A stretch of DNA of 17,063 nucleotides from Labilibaculum sp032125735 (GCA_032125735.1 JAQBBZ010000050.1:1-17063); one strand, 5' to 3'; shown: positions 1 to 6,062, counted from the first letter of the stretch. A program made the numbers and translations. The notes: generated by a model from the letters alone, not told the origin.

Positions 1-438
1 AGGCACCCATATATTTCCAATTCAATAAAATGTTTGTTTGACGTTTTCAACAATTTGCGGAATGTTTGGGAATTATTGATGGTATAAATAACGGCCACAA
101 ACAACAAAAACGGACACGCCATGGCGATGTCCCTACACACCCATAATGCAATCATATTTTTAATATTGGTGATTTACCACATTAAATTTTCATACCGTAG
201 GGTCATGCCATGGCGTGACCAAAACCAATTAATGCAAACAACACAAATCCACACAAATAATTTGTTCACGAAAACCGTAGGGGCACGACATGTCGTGGCC
301 GTTTATTTTCAAGTGTGCCTACATTTCAAATTCAATAAAATATTTGATTGATGATTACAACAATTTGCGGGATTACCAGGGAATAATTGATTGGTCTCCT
401 TGTACAACAAATGCGGACAGGCCATGGCCAGTCCCTAC
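1..438. repeat. BIME-like cluster of four REP palindromes
   Basis: Four imperfect palindromes of about 20-21 nt lie at 112-132, 201-220, 281-300 and 415-434. Each has the tetranucleotide GTAG at one foot: GTAG at 197-200 and 277-280 on the plus strand, and CTAC at 133-136 and 435-438, which reads GTAG on the minus strand. The palindrome core alternates between GCCATGGC, GACATGTC and GGCCATGGCC, so both arms change together. The spacers between palindromes (about 137-196 and 301-414) recur in the second block at 4208-4456, so this is a composite repeat rather than isolated hairpins. Positions 1-111 match the long spacer, so a further palindrome may lie just outside the window. No gene is evident; the short open frames here are products of the repeats. 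Confidence 0.8.
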
Positions 439-464
439 ACAATATTTTCAAATTAATTCACAAT

Positions 465-484
465 CCTCGGGTTGAAACCCGAGG
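465..484. repeat. Perfect hairpin CCTCGGGT-TGAA-ACCCGAGG
   Basis: Eight-base arms CCTCGGGT and ACCCGAGG enclose the loop TGAA. The hairpin differs in sequence from the GTAG-footed palindromes just upstream and has no T-tract beside it on either strand, so it is not a convincing terminator. It may be a second class of short dispersed palindrome; only one copy is seen in this window. Confidence 0.5.
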
Positions 485-494
485 CAATGGATGG

Positions 495-526
495 AAAAAA
501 AAAAAAACCCGCTTGGGCGGGGCTTT
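495..526 (-). terminator. Rho-independent terminator of the vsr-HNH-yidD-DUF4177 cluster
   Basis: Read on the minus strand, a stem formed by CCCGC and GCGGG (plus positions 517-521 and 508-512) with a 4-nt loop is followed by a run of 13 T (plus-strand A 495-507). It lies about 15 nt past the stop codon of the last minus-strand gene, the position expected of an intrinsic terminator. Confidence 0.85.
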
Positions 527-541
527 CTACAGAATTTTAAA

Positions 542-796
542 TTATTCTACTTCTTTTTCAAACACAAGCATTTTAATATTTACAACCTGATCTCCAGCAC
601 CAAACATTCCACTTAAACAGCCAGGTTTTTGTGATGATGATATTGTATCAATGCTTGATAATCGCCAACCTCCCTCAGCTGCTTTATTAATTAAAGATTG
701 ATAGGTATCAACAGCCAAACCATGTTCTCCATTCCCTTGTTTTCCTGTAGCTATGGTAGTCGGTACTGGAATACATTTGTAAGTGTAATTTTTCAT
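542..796 (-). CDS. Small DUF4177-like protein
   Basis: An 84-residue soluble protein with no signal peptide or membrane segment. The layout resembles the DUF4177 family: an N-terminal strand (MKNYTYKCIPVP), a helix ending in a GGWRL motif (residues about 41-45, matching the family's 'eGWeLv' pattern) and a C-terminal strand (NIKMLVFEK). A Cys/Gly-rich insert (PGCLSGMFGAG) precedes the last strand. The function of the family is not known. I chose the ATG at 796 because a longer frame reaching 856 would overlap the yidD-like gene, whereas this start leaves 16 nt between them, like the other gaps in the cluster. It is the last gene before the terminator at 495-526. Confidence 0.65.
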   Translation of the reverse strand: MKNYTYKCIPVPTTIATGKQGNGEHGLAVDTYQSLINKAAEGGWRLSSIDTISSSQKPGCLSGMFGAGDQVVNIKMLVFEKEVE

Positions 797-812
797 TTTA
801 TTTAATTTAGAT

Positions 813-1016
813 TTATGGATAATCAATTCCTCCATATGGAGGCTTACATTTTCCAAGCCTTTTAATCCCCTTCTTTATTCCATCCCTCACACCAAATTTG
901 TTTAAACTAAGAATCATATATTCTGAACAAGAAGGTTCGAAACGACATGATTCCCGAATCTTTTTTGGAGCAATATTTTGATAGAGTCTTATTAGAAATA
1001 TTATTAACAACTTCAT
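813..1016 (-). CDS. yidD: YidD-like membrane protein insertion efficiency factor
   Basis: A 67-residue protein that shows the family pattern from end to end: an N-terminal amphipathic/hydrophobic helix (MKLLIIFLIRLYQNIAP), then CRFEPSCSEYM with the conserved Cys pair, then a G-rich helix with KRLGKCKPPYGG and the terminal GGIDYP. YidD proteins are small inner-membrane-associated proteins that help YidC/Sec insert membrane proteins. The usual genomic site is between rnpA and yidC; here it sits alone downstream of an HNH nuclease gene with a 16-nt gap, so it is outside the classical context. The ATG at 1016 is preferred to an upstream TTG at 1028. The family call is firm; the role in this context is inferred. 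Confidence 0.85.
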   Translation of the reverse strand: MKLLIIFLIRLYQNIAPKKIRESCRFEPSCSEYMILSLNKFGVRDGIKKGIKRLGKCKPPYGGIDYP

Positions 1017-1032
1017 ATAGCTTTCCAAATTA

Positions 1033-1794
1033 TTAGAATCTTTCTCTGTGCCACCCCAAAAACTCCTGACCCGGCAATCCCCGGCCAGGCAAAATCATTT
1101 CTTGTCCTTCGAGTTTGCCAAAATGGTTTTGATAGTATGCTTTGGTGCAGTGTTCTTTTAGGTTTTTGGAGAGGATCATTCGGTAATCCTCATCGAAACT
1201 AATTAGGTGTTGGTCGAATGCCTTGTCGTATAAGGCCGAAAGGCAAATGCCATTGGCAGGGTTGAGACGTTCTTCTACATTTTGCGCCCAAGGTAAAATA
1301 TGGCTTGCAATAAGTAATTGAGGATGATCTATACCTGTAACCGCACATTTACTGTGGTAATTTGCTAATATCATTTGCCTAAAGAAATTCTGATTCACTC
1401 GGGTTTTCACGTAACGTTCGCGGGTTTCGCCCACTAAATTGCTTAAATCAGGCAGCTGTTCCTGGTATTTTTCTTCGAGTGTTTTTCCTTCCTGCTTAGC
1501 AAGTATGTTCTCACTTCTGAAAGCCAGTTCTTCGCGATCATTTTGGTATTTCTCAAATATCAAACGGTCATTCTTGCCTGCATTCTTCATTCCTTTAATC
1601 CCTCTGGCTTGCAGACTCGGATCGAAACTGGCAAGGTTAGAGAGTTTTAGGCCAACAGCACTGGGTGTTCTGCCAATCAATCCAGCCAATTGTATTACTT
1701 GGGGGTTGCTTTTTGAAATCTTACCAAAAGAGATTTTACAGTAGAGGTTAAAAGCAAGGATGAGTTCCTCCTCGCTCCAGTTGGGGTTTCGCAT
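1033..1794 (-). CDS. HNH endonuclease, restriction-enzyme-like
   Basis: A 253-residue soluble protein. Residues 1-55 (NWSEEELILAFNLY... IGRTPSAVGLKLSNL) look like a Myb/SANT-type helix-turn-helix, suggesting DNA binding. Residues about 148-205 form an HNH_2-type nuclease core: CAVTG (150-154), ASHILPWA with the candidate catalytic His165, NPANGICLSALYDKAFD with Asn181, and HLISFDEDYRMILS. Proteins of this architecture are usually labelled predicted restriction endonucleases; the true substrate is unknown. No DNA methyltransferase lies nearby, so a classical restriction-modification pair is not supported. It follows the vsr-like gene on the same strand after a 140-nt gap holding a possible promoter and is followed at 16 nt by the yidD-like gene. 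Confidence 0.8.
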   Translation of the reverse strand: MRNPNWSEEELILAFNLYCKISFGKISKSNPQVIQLAGLIGRTPSAVGLKLSNLASFDPSLQARGIKGMKNAGKNDRLIFEKYQNDREELAFRSENILAKQEGKTLEEKYQEQLPDLSNLVGETRERYVKTRVNQNFFRQMILANYHSKCAVTGIDHPQLLIASHILPWAQNVEERLNPANGICLSALYDKAFDQHLISFDEDYRMILSKNLKEHCTKAYYQNHFGKLEGQEMILPGRGLPGQEFLGWHRERF

Positions 1795-1825
1795 TCAAAT
1801 TAAGTTAGCTTGTTTTAGGTTGTAT

Positions 1826-1833
1826 CAAAAGTA
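1826..1833 (-). promoter_or_regulatory. Candidate Bacteroidota -7 box upstream of the HNH gene
   Basis: On the minus strand this reads TACTTTTG, an exact match to the Bacteroidota TAnnTTTG consensus, about 32 nt upstream of the HNH start codon. No good -33 TTTG is seen at the usual distance (only TTAG), so the promoter is plausible but unproven. Confidence 0.35.
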
Positions 1834-1934
1834 ATAAAAATATCATAATACTAACTTTATTCTCATTAAAGCTTTACCTACAATACACAACAAACTTTCT
1901 AGTGAACTTTAAACCAAAGCCAATAAACCAAATA

Positions 1935-2357
1935 CTATTTTAGAGTGAGTAAATATGATAAAAGGGAGGTAAGCGTCTCCTCCACTTTTTTCGGTTTTAG
2001 TTCGCATTCCCAAATGGTAATTACGCGCCAGCCCAAAGCGTTGAGTTCGGTTTGGGCCTGCCAGTCGCGTTTTTGGGTGTTGGTGATTTTTTGCAGCCAC
2101 CACTGGGTTCGTGTTTTGGGCAAAACGAAGTATTTGCAGTTGTGGTGTCCGTGCCAAAAGCATCCGTTTACAAATACTACGGTTTTGTATTTGGGCAGAA
2201 CTATATCCGGCTTGCCCGGCAGGGTCTTTGGGTGCAGGCGGTAGCGAAATCCGTTGGCAAACAAAAACCTGCGCACCAGCAACTCGGGTTTGGTGTTCTT
2301 CCCTTTTATTCGGGACATGTTGTAGGCCCGTATTTCTTTGGAATGCGTGTCGGTCAT
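1935..2357 (-). CDS. vsr: Very short patch repair (Vsr) endonuclease
   Basis: A 140-residue protein typical in length for Vsr. It contains the N-terminal MSRIKGKNTKPELLVRRFLF segment (14-33), LPGKPDIVL with Asp51, and VFVNGCFWHGHHNC with His69. With the ATG at 2357, Asp51 and His69 fall at the numbers of the E. coli Vsr catalytic residues, which supports this start. Vsr nicks 5' of the T in T:G mismatches that arise by deamination of 5-methylcytosine, and normally accompanies a cytosine-5 methyltransferase; none is visible in this window. The frame continues open upstream to 2465, but those 36 codons read into the 81-bp repeat array and do not resemble Vsr. The HNH nuclease gene lies downstream on the same strand. 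Confidence 0.9.
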   Translation of the reverse strand: MTDTHSKEIRAYNMSRIKGKNTKPELLVRRFLFANGFRYRLHPKTLPGKPDIVLPKYKTVVFVNGCFWHGHHNCKYFVLPKTRTQWWLQKITNTQKRDWQAQTELNALGWRVITIWECELKPKKVEETLTSLLSYLLTLK

Positions 2358-2423
2358 CTTCGTTTGCTTCGCTGGTTTCGCTAAGTTACGAAGAACTGCT
2401 GCCTTTGTAAACAGTTCCTGAGC

Positions 2424-2796
2424 CTCGCAGCTTGCGAGAGACCTGTTGGCACATTTTATTGCCATAACAGGTTGCGAGAAGCTTATTTTTCAATTTTGAA
2501 CACTCTTGCAAGTTGCGAGAGACTTATTGGCACATTTTATTGCCATAACAGGTTGCGAGAAGCTTATTTTTCGATTTTGAACACTCTCGCAACTTGCGAG
2601 AGACCTGTTGGCACATTTTATTGCCATAACAGGTTGCGAGAAGCTTATTTTTCAATTTTGTACACTCCCGCAGCTTGCGAGAGGTTTGTTGGCACATTTT
2701 ATTGCCCTCGCAGGTTGCGAGAAGCTTATTTTTCGATTTTGTACTCTCTCGCAACTTGCGAGAGACTTATTGGCACATTTTATTGCTCTCGCAACT
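2424..2796. repeat. 81-bp tandem repeat array, about 4.6 units
   Basis: The landmark GGCACATTTTATTGC recurs with its first C at 2450, 2531, 2612, 2693 and 2774, giving an exact period of 81 bp. Each unit carries a palindrome CTCGCA-nnn-TGCGAG (for example 2424-2438) and a second fold in which (CCTGTT)GGCA pairs with TGCC(AT)AACAGG around CATTTTAT. Units differ by scattered substitutions, and several preserve or shift the stems. Because 81 is divisible by three, open frames of 27-residue repeats appear on both strands (2472-2801 plus, 2524-2754 minus). These look like by-products, since no start context or domain is evident. The last unit is truncated at about 2796, four bases before the foldback element at 2801. 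Confidence 0.9.
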
Positions 2797-2800
2797 TGTA

Positions 2801-2967
2801 ATACCGATTGGATAAATTAGCGAACTATTTTTATTCACGAATAATTACAGAGGTGTTCATGATCTCACTTTGTTCGGTACGCTTTGGTTAATATCGCTTC
2901 CTATTTATTCCATCGGCATTAGACTGACATGATTTCGTTCGCAATGGCTCATTAATTAAAATGGTAT
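2801..2967. mobile_element. Foldback (MITE-like) dispersed element, copy 1
   Basis: The segment begins ATACCGATTGGATAAATTAG and ends TCATTAATTAAAATGGTAT, whose reverse complement resembles the start, so the ends form imperfect terminal inverted repeats (ATACC...GGTAT). It shares the first 18 bases after ATACC, a 26-nt identical internal block (2896-2921) and the right end with the segment at 8614-8732. It contains no gene. A short non-autonomous element is the simplest reading, but a transposase source and target-site duplication are not evident. Confidence 0.6.
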
Positions 2968-3325
2968 AACATCAACTTATTTTAAGTTAATGGTTACAAA
3001 AAGGCTGCTTTAAACCTTCTTGTTGCTTTGCAATCTAAAAACAAAATTTGCCTTTTTTATGTCCCATTCTCCTTCAATCAAAACAGAGGTAAATAGAATT
3101 AACACAAGCAGTAACAGTCTTAACAAAGCTAAACATCCACCAAAACAAATAAAAACGCAAAAAAGCTTTAAATTAAAACATTATATCAATACTACAAAAC
3201 AAAAAGCCTGTCAAGTTCTGTGTTTTTTGACGAGTGATATTTCTCTTAAATAAATTAGTTTTGTTCAATTATTTTTATTTAAATTCATACTTGTTAATTT
3301 ATTATAAACCCTAAAACATTCAACA
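2968..3325. other. AT-rich leader region without a supported gene
   Basis: No convincing gene is seen. A 77-codon open frame at 3020-3253 is Lys/Asn/Ser-rich with no family resemblance and is probably chance in AT-rich DNA. The stretch carries the candidate promoter box at 3256-3263 for the gene starting at 3326. Confidence 0.5.
3256..3263 (+). promoter_or_regulatory. Candidate Bacteroidota -7 box for the 3326 gene
   Basis: TAGTTTTG matches TAnnTTTG exactly and would give a leader of about 55-60 nt. The nearest upstream TTTTTTG is 26 nt away, longer than the usual 19-21 nt spacer, so support is partial. Confidence 0.35.
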
Positions 3326-4069
3326 ATGCTAATTCAATTAATGGCCAATTGCGACCCAAATGAGACAGGAAGTGTATCAACAGAAATAACTAGAGAGGCA
3401 AAGAAAAGAAACTGGACTCCCGATCCTTTCTTTCTTGGAATTTTAAACAAGCTGGAGCTTGAGTCTAACAATTTAGAGTACTCAACCGGTACGGTTTATA
3501 AATTCAGCTATACCGATAAATTACGTAAGGATGATACAACATTTAATCAAACATTTCTTCAAACCAAACATCTTATTACTGCCAGCACCTATTCTCAGGA
3601 TCCTATCGTTGCAAAAAATGCCCGGGAAGTAATGAACACACTGGAAGCTCACGATGCAAATTTGTATCGCTTAGGTCACGGAAAGCAAATATTCTTAAGC
3701 TTTTCGCTACTTAACGATTATAAATCGGCCGACATGAAACCTAAGGTTGATTCTTTGCTTGGAGTGCCGGAAGCGTTAATTTCACTGGAAGAAATCACCA
3801 TTAAAATGGATGCCACTTACCAAGAAAGCAAAACCGAAAAAGCCTCATTAGAAAAAATTCTCCCTCCATCGGCGCAAAAGGATATCGTTCGAGATTTTAT
3901 CAACACTGAAGTACTACCCTATTTGTATGTGATGAGGAAAAAAGATCCTGAAAACTATAAAGAGTTTTGCGATTTGGTGTTTAAATATATCGAAGATGCA
4001 AACACAACGGTAAAATCCCGCTTAACCCGTAATGCCAATCAGGTAGAAGTAAATCAAGAAGAAAACTAA
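3326..4069 (+). CDS. Uncharacterised helical protein
   Basis: A 247-residue protein I do not recognise with certainty. It has no signal peptide and no membrane segment. The sequence looks mostly helical, with charged amphipathic stretches (for example TYSQDPIVAKNAREVMNTLE and PENYKEFCDLVFKYIEDA) and a hydrophilic acidic tail. Length and helical layout, plus the C-terminal 'F...Y.EDAN..VK.R' pattern, faintly recall DUF6261-type Bacteroidota proteins, but the similarity is too weak to assign. Translation may start at 3326 or at the second Met (3341); neither has a clear ribosome binding site. It stands alone, bounded by a candidate promoter at 3256 and a strong terminator at 4113, so it is probably monocistronic. 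It sits between two repeat-rich segments. Confidence 0.7.
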   Translation: MLIQLMANCDPNETGSVSTEITREAKKRNWTPDPFFLGILNKLELESNNLEYSTGTVYKFSYTDKLRKDDTTFNQTFLQTKHLITASTYSQDPIVAKNAREVMNTLEAHDANLYRLGHGKQIFLSFSLLNDYKSADMKPKVDSLLGVPEALISLEEITIKMDATYQESKTEKASLEKILPPSAQKDIVRDFINTEVLPYLYVMRKKDPENYKEFCDLVFKYIEDANTTVKSRLTRNANQVEVNQEEN

Positions 4070-4112
4070 GCACGATACGGTTTTTAAATTTTCATAGATT
4101 AGAAAGATGATT

Positions 4113-4147
4113 ATCCCCCAGGCTGTAATGGCTTGGGGGATTTTTTT
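4113..4147 (+). terminator. Rho-independent terminator after the 3326 gene
   Basis: Arms ATCCCCCA and TGGGGGAT (with further GC/GC pairing inside) enclose a loop around TGTAATG and are followed by a run of seven T (4141-4147). It lies about 45 nt past the stop codon at 4069. Confidence 0.9.
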
Positions 4148-4207
4148 AGGATAATGCATTAATTGCAGATTACACATCATTCTCCTGACACAACAAATGA
4201 TTAAAAC

Positions 4208-4456
4208 GGACACGACATGTCGTTGTCCCTACGCATCCATCACGTAATTATATTTTTAATAATGGTGATTTTCAACATTTCAATTTCACCCGTAGGGTCA
4301 TGCCATGGCGTGACCGTTTATTTTCAGGTGCACATATTTTCAAATTCAATAAAATATTTGTTTGATGATTACAAAAATTTGCGGGAATCACAGGGAATAA
4401 TTGATGGCCACATGCAACAAATGATTAAAACGGACACGACATGTCGTTGTCCCTAC
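4208..4456. repeat. BIME-like block of three REP palindromes next to the RAYT gene
   Basis: Palindromes lie at 4208-4228 (GTAG on the minus strand, CTAC 4229-4232), 4296-4315 (GTAG 4292-4295, plus strand) and 4432-4452 (CTAC 4453-4456, minus strand). The order and both spacers match the block at 1-438: the short spacer with 'ATATTTTTAATA.TGGTGATT' and the long spacer with 'TTCAAATTCAATAAAATATTTG' patterns. Orientation alternates minus, plus, minus, like the BIMEs of enterobacteria. The last palindrome directly abuts and overlaps the 3' end of the transposase gene. Confidence 0.85.
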
Positions 4457-4986
4457 CGGTGAAATTTGTCATCCTTCCAATTGCCAGGATTATTTTCGAT
4501 GTATGCCGAAATTCGTTCAAAGGATTCGTCGGTGCGGATAATATGATCGTGAAAACGGACTTGCCATGCGAAATGGTCATAACCATTGACCCTGCACCAT
4601 CGGGTTAATGTGGATTTTAATTGACCCATGATTGCTGATAATGAACCGGGAATTGTTTTGCCGAATTGGTTCAATTGCGCAACATGATCCAACACGCGCA
4701 CATCATTTTTCAATTCGGACACGCCATGTTGTGGCCTTACGATTCCCAAAATGATGTGGATATGGTTGGGCATAACAACGAATTTACCCAATTCAACCTG
4801 TGGAAAATGATTGCAAATTTCTTGTATGAATACATTTGCCTGTTTTCCAATTTCATTAGGGTGCATAACATCTTTTATTATTTCACCAAAATAACATTCG
4901 CGGTCTTTCGTGCAAATGGTCACATAATACCATCCTTCACTGCTGTAATCATGATTTTGTTTTCTGATTATTTTCCTGTTTCGCAT
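4453..4986 (-). CDS. REP-associated tyrosine transposase (RAYT, Y1_Tnp / IS200-like)
   Basis: A 177-residue Y1 HUH enzyme. The N-terminal half has WYYVTICTKDRECYFG (19-34), typical of the family. VVMPNHIHIIL (70-80) carries the metal-binding HUH pair His75/His77. FGKTIPGSLSAIMGQLKSTLTRW (108-130) and WQVRFHDHIIRTDESFERISAYIENNPGNW (141-170) follow, with Tyr162 the probable catalytic tyrosine. RAYTs cleave and join single-stranded DNA at REP sequences with a GTAG-type foot and are thought to spread them. Here GTAG-footed REPs lie on both sides (4432-4456 and 5063-5087). The TAG stop (minus strand, 4455-4453) lies within the GTAG of the downstream REP. Residues 83-90 (VRPQHGVS) are encoded by a degenerate REP-like sequence. 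The length is normal and the catalytic motifs are intact, so the enzyme may be active. Confidence 0.92.
   Translation of the reverse strand: MRNRKIIRKQNHDYSSEGWYYVTICTKDRECYFGEIIKDVMHPNEIGKQANVFIQEICNHFPQVELGKFVVMPNHIHIILGIVRPQHGVSELKNDVRVLDHVAQLNQFGKTIPGSLSAIMGQLKSTLTRWCRVNGYDHFAWQVRFHDHIIRTDESFERISAYIENNPGNWKDDKFHR
4716..4740 (-). repeat. Degenerate REP-like sequence inside the RAYT coding region
   Basis: On the minus strand this reads GTAAGGCCACAACATGGCGT followed by GTCCG, closely resembling the window's REPs (GTAGGGACAACGACATG... GTGTCC). The foot is GTAA rather than GTAG. It is in frame and encodes residues 83-90 in the variable loop after the HUH motif. Confidence 0.6.
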
Positions 4987-5062
4987 ACATGGGTTTCGTA
5001 AAAAAAAAAAAAGAAATTACAATATTATATTGAACAATACAATTTTATTAATTGTAAAAACC

Positions 5063-5087
5063 GTAGGGTCAACACCCTGGTGTGACC
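5063..5087 (+). repeat. REP palindrome upstream of the RAYT gene
   Basis: GTAG at 5063-5066 is followed by GGTCAACACC-C-TGGTGTGACC-like arms (5067-5087), a stem with one bulged A. The core differs from the CATG cores elsewhere, but foot and outer stem (GGTCA...TGACC) match the copies at 201 and 4296. It places a REP on the 5' side of the transposase gene. The GTAG/CCATGG remnant at about 5104-5117 may be a further decayed copy. Confidence 0.7.
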
Positions 5088-5194
5088 TATGCGCATGATC
5101 TGTGTAGTCGCGCCATGGTACAAGGTCTCATCCCTCCCAATTCCTATAGGGCACATCATATCAACATGAAAACATCGAGAGAACAAAAATCTTT

Positions 5195-5225
5195 TTTGAT
5201 TTTATCGTATTTCTCCTTAGGTTTA
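5195..5225 (+). promoter_or_regulatory. Candidate Bacteroidota promoter of the lipid/lipoprotein export operon
   Basis: TTTG at 5195-5198 is followed after 19 nt by TAGGTTTA (5218-5225), a 7 of 8 match to TAnnTTTG. Spacing fits the Bacteroidota -33/-7 pattern. Transcription would start about 55 nt upstream of the ATG at 5288. Confidence 0.5.
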
Positions 5226-5287
5226 TTAATCAAGTATTCAATCAATTATCAGGTTTTCAATCTAATTTTAAATACAAATCAACAGGC

Positions 5288-6037
5288 ATGAGTAAAATAG
5301 TAATATCAATCCTTCTTGCTTTGTTCTCCTTATCGGGATTTACTCAGGAACTGGATGTGAAAAAATGGGTTCAGGAAGCTGATGAAAAAATGAGAGGCAC
5401 ATCGAGCCAAAGCAACTTTAGCATGACCATTCAAAGAAAATCATGGTCGCGCACCATTAATATGAAGAGCTGGAGCCTTGGCAACAAATATTCCCTGATG
5501 TACATCGTGTCGCCCGCCAAGGAAAAAGGACAGGTTTTTCTGAAACGGGAGAATGAAATGTGGAACTGGATTCCAAGCATTGAGCGAATGGTGAAAATTC
5601 CACCTTCGATGATGATGCAATCGTGGATGGGCTCCGATTTCACCAATGATGATTTGGTGAAGGAATCGTCGCTGGCAAAAGACTATACACATAAACTACT
5701 GGGCGAAGAACAACAGCAAGGCTTCGATTGTTATAAAATTGAACTGGTGCCCACTGAAGATGCTCCTGTAGTTTGGGGTAAAATCTATATGTGGATCAGT
5801 AAAAAAGAGAAACACTGGCTGCGTGCCGAGTATTACGATGAAGATGATTATTTGATGAAATATGAGGTGTTGTCGGATATCAAAATGGTTGATGACCGGG
5901 AAATGCCTACCCGACTGGAAATGATTCCTGCCGATGAAAAAGATCAAAAAACCATTCTTATTTATGGTGATACCGATTTTGATATCCCCATAGAGGAATC
6001 GTTTTTCTCCATACAAAATATGAAACGGGTCAGGTAA
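5288..6037 (+). CDS. LolA-like outer membrane lipoprotein-sorting protein
   Basis: A 249-residue exported protein. Residues 1-20 form a signal peptide (MSKIVISILLALFSLSGFTQ, probable cleavage after FTQ). The mature part matches the LolA-like / outer-membrane lipoprotein-sorting family (COG2834, LolA_like): an early helix with 'ADEKMRG', repeated beta strands (FSMTIQRKSWSRTINMKSWS), VSPAKEKGQVFLKRENEMWNWIP, then SMMMQSWMGSDFTNDDLVKES and a C-terminal 'IPIEESFFSIQNMKRVR'. Members of this fold carry lipid or acyl chains in a half-barrel pocket in the periplasm. There is no lipobox, so it is likely soluble. It is the first gene of an array with two permeases, an ATPase and a beta-barrel, and is followed at 25 nt by permease 1. 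The likely job is shuttling the ABC substrate to the outer membrane. Confidence 0.85.
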   Translation: MSKIVISILLALFSLSGFTQELDVKKWVQEADEKMRGTSSQSNFSMTIQRKSWSRTINMKSWSLGNKYSLMYIVSPAKEKGQVFLKRENEMWNWIPSIERMVKIPPSMMMQSWMGSDFTNDDLVKESSLAKDYTHKLLGEEQQQGFDCYKIELVPTEDAPVVWGKIYMWISKKEKHWLRAEYYDEDDYLMKYEVLSDIKMVDDREMPTRLEMIPADEKDQKTILIYGDTDFDIPIEESFFSIQNMKRVR

Positions 6038-6062
6038 TTGGAACCGATAGATACATCGAACT

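Noticed and set aside
121..590. Short plus-strand proteins in the first 600 nt
   Set aside because: They are read through REP palindromes and spacers that recur at 4208-4456 in other frames, so they are not genes.
2424..2796. CRISPR array
   Set aside because: The whole 81-bp unit is repeated, without unique spacers between shorter repeats, and no cas genes are nearby.
2472..2801. Repeat protein of 27-residue units
   Set aside because: The frame is open only because 81 is divisible by three; the opposite strand is open as well, there is no start context, and the units preserve DNA palindromes rather than a protein pattern.
3020..3253. 77-residue Lys/Ser/Asn-rich protein
   Set aside because: Composition follows the AT-rich DNA, there is no domain or signal peptide, and the frame overlaps the promoter region of the next gene.
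4217..4462. 81-residue plus-strand protein
   Set aside because: It is made entirely of the second BIME block.
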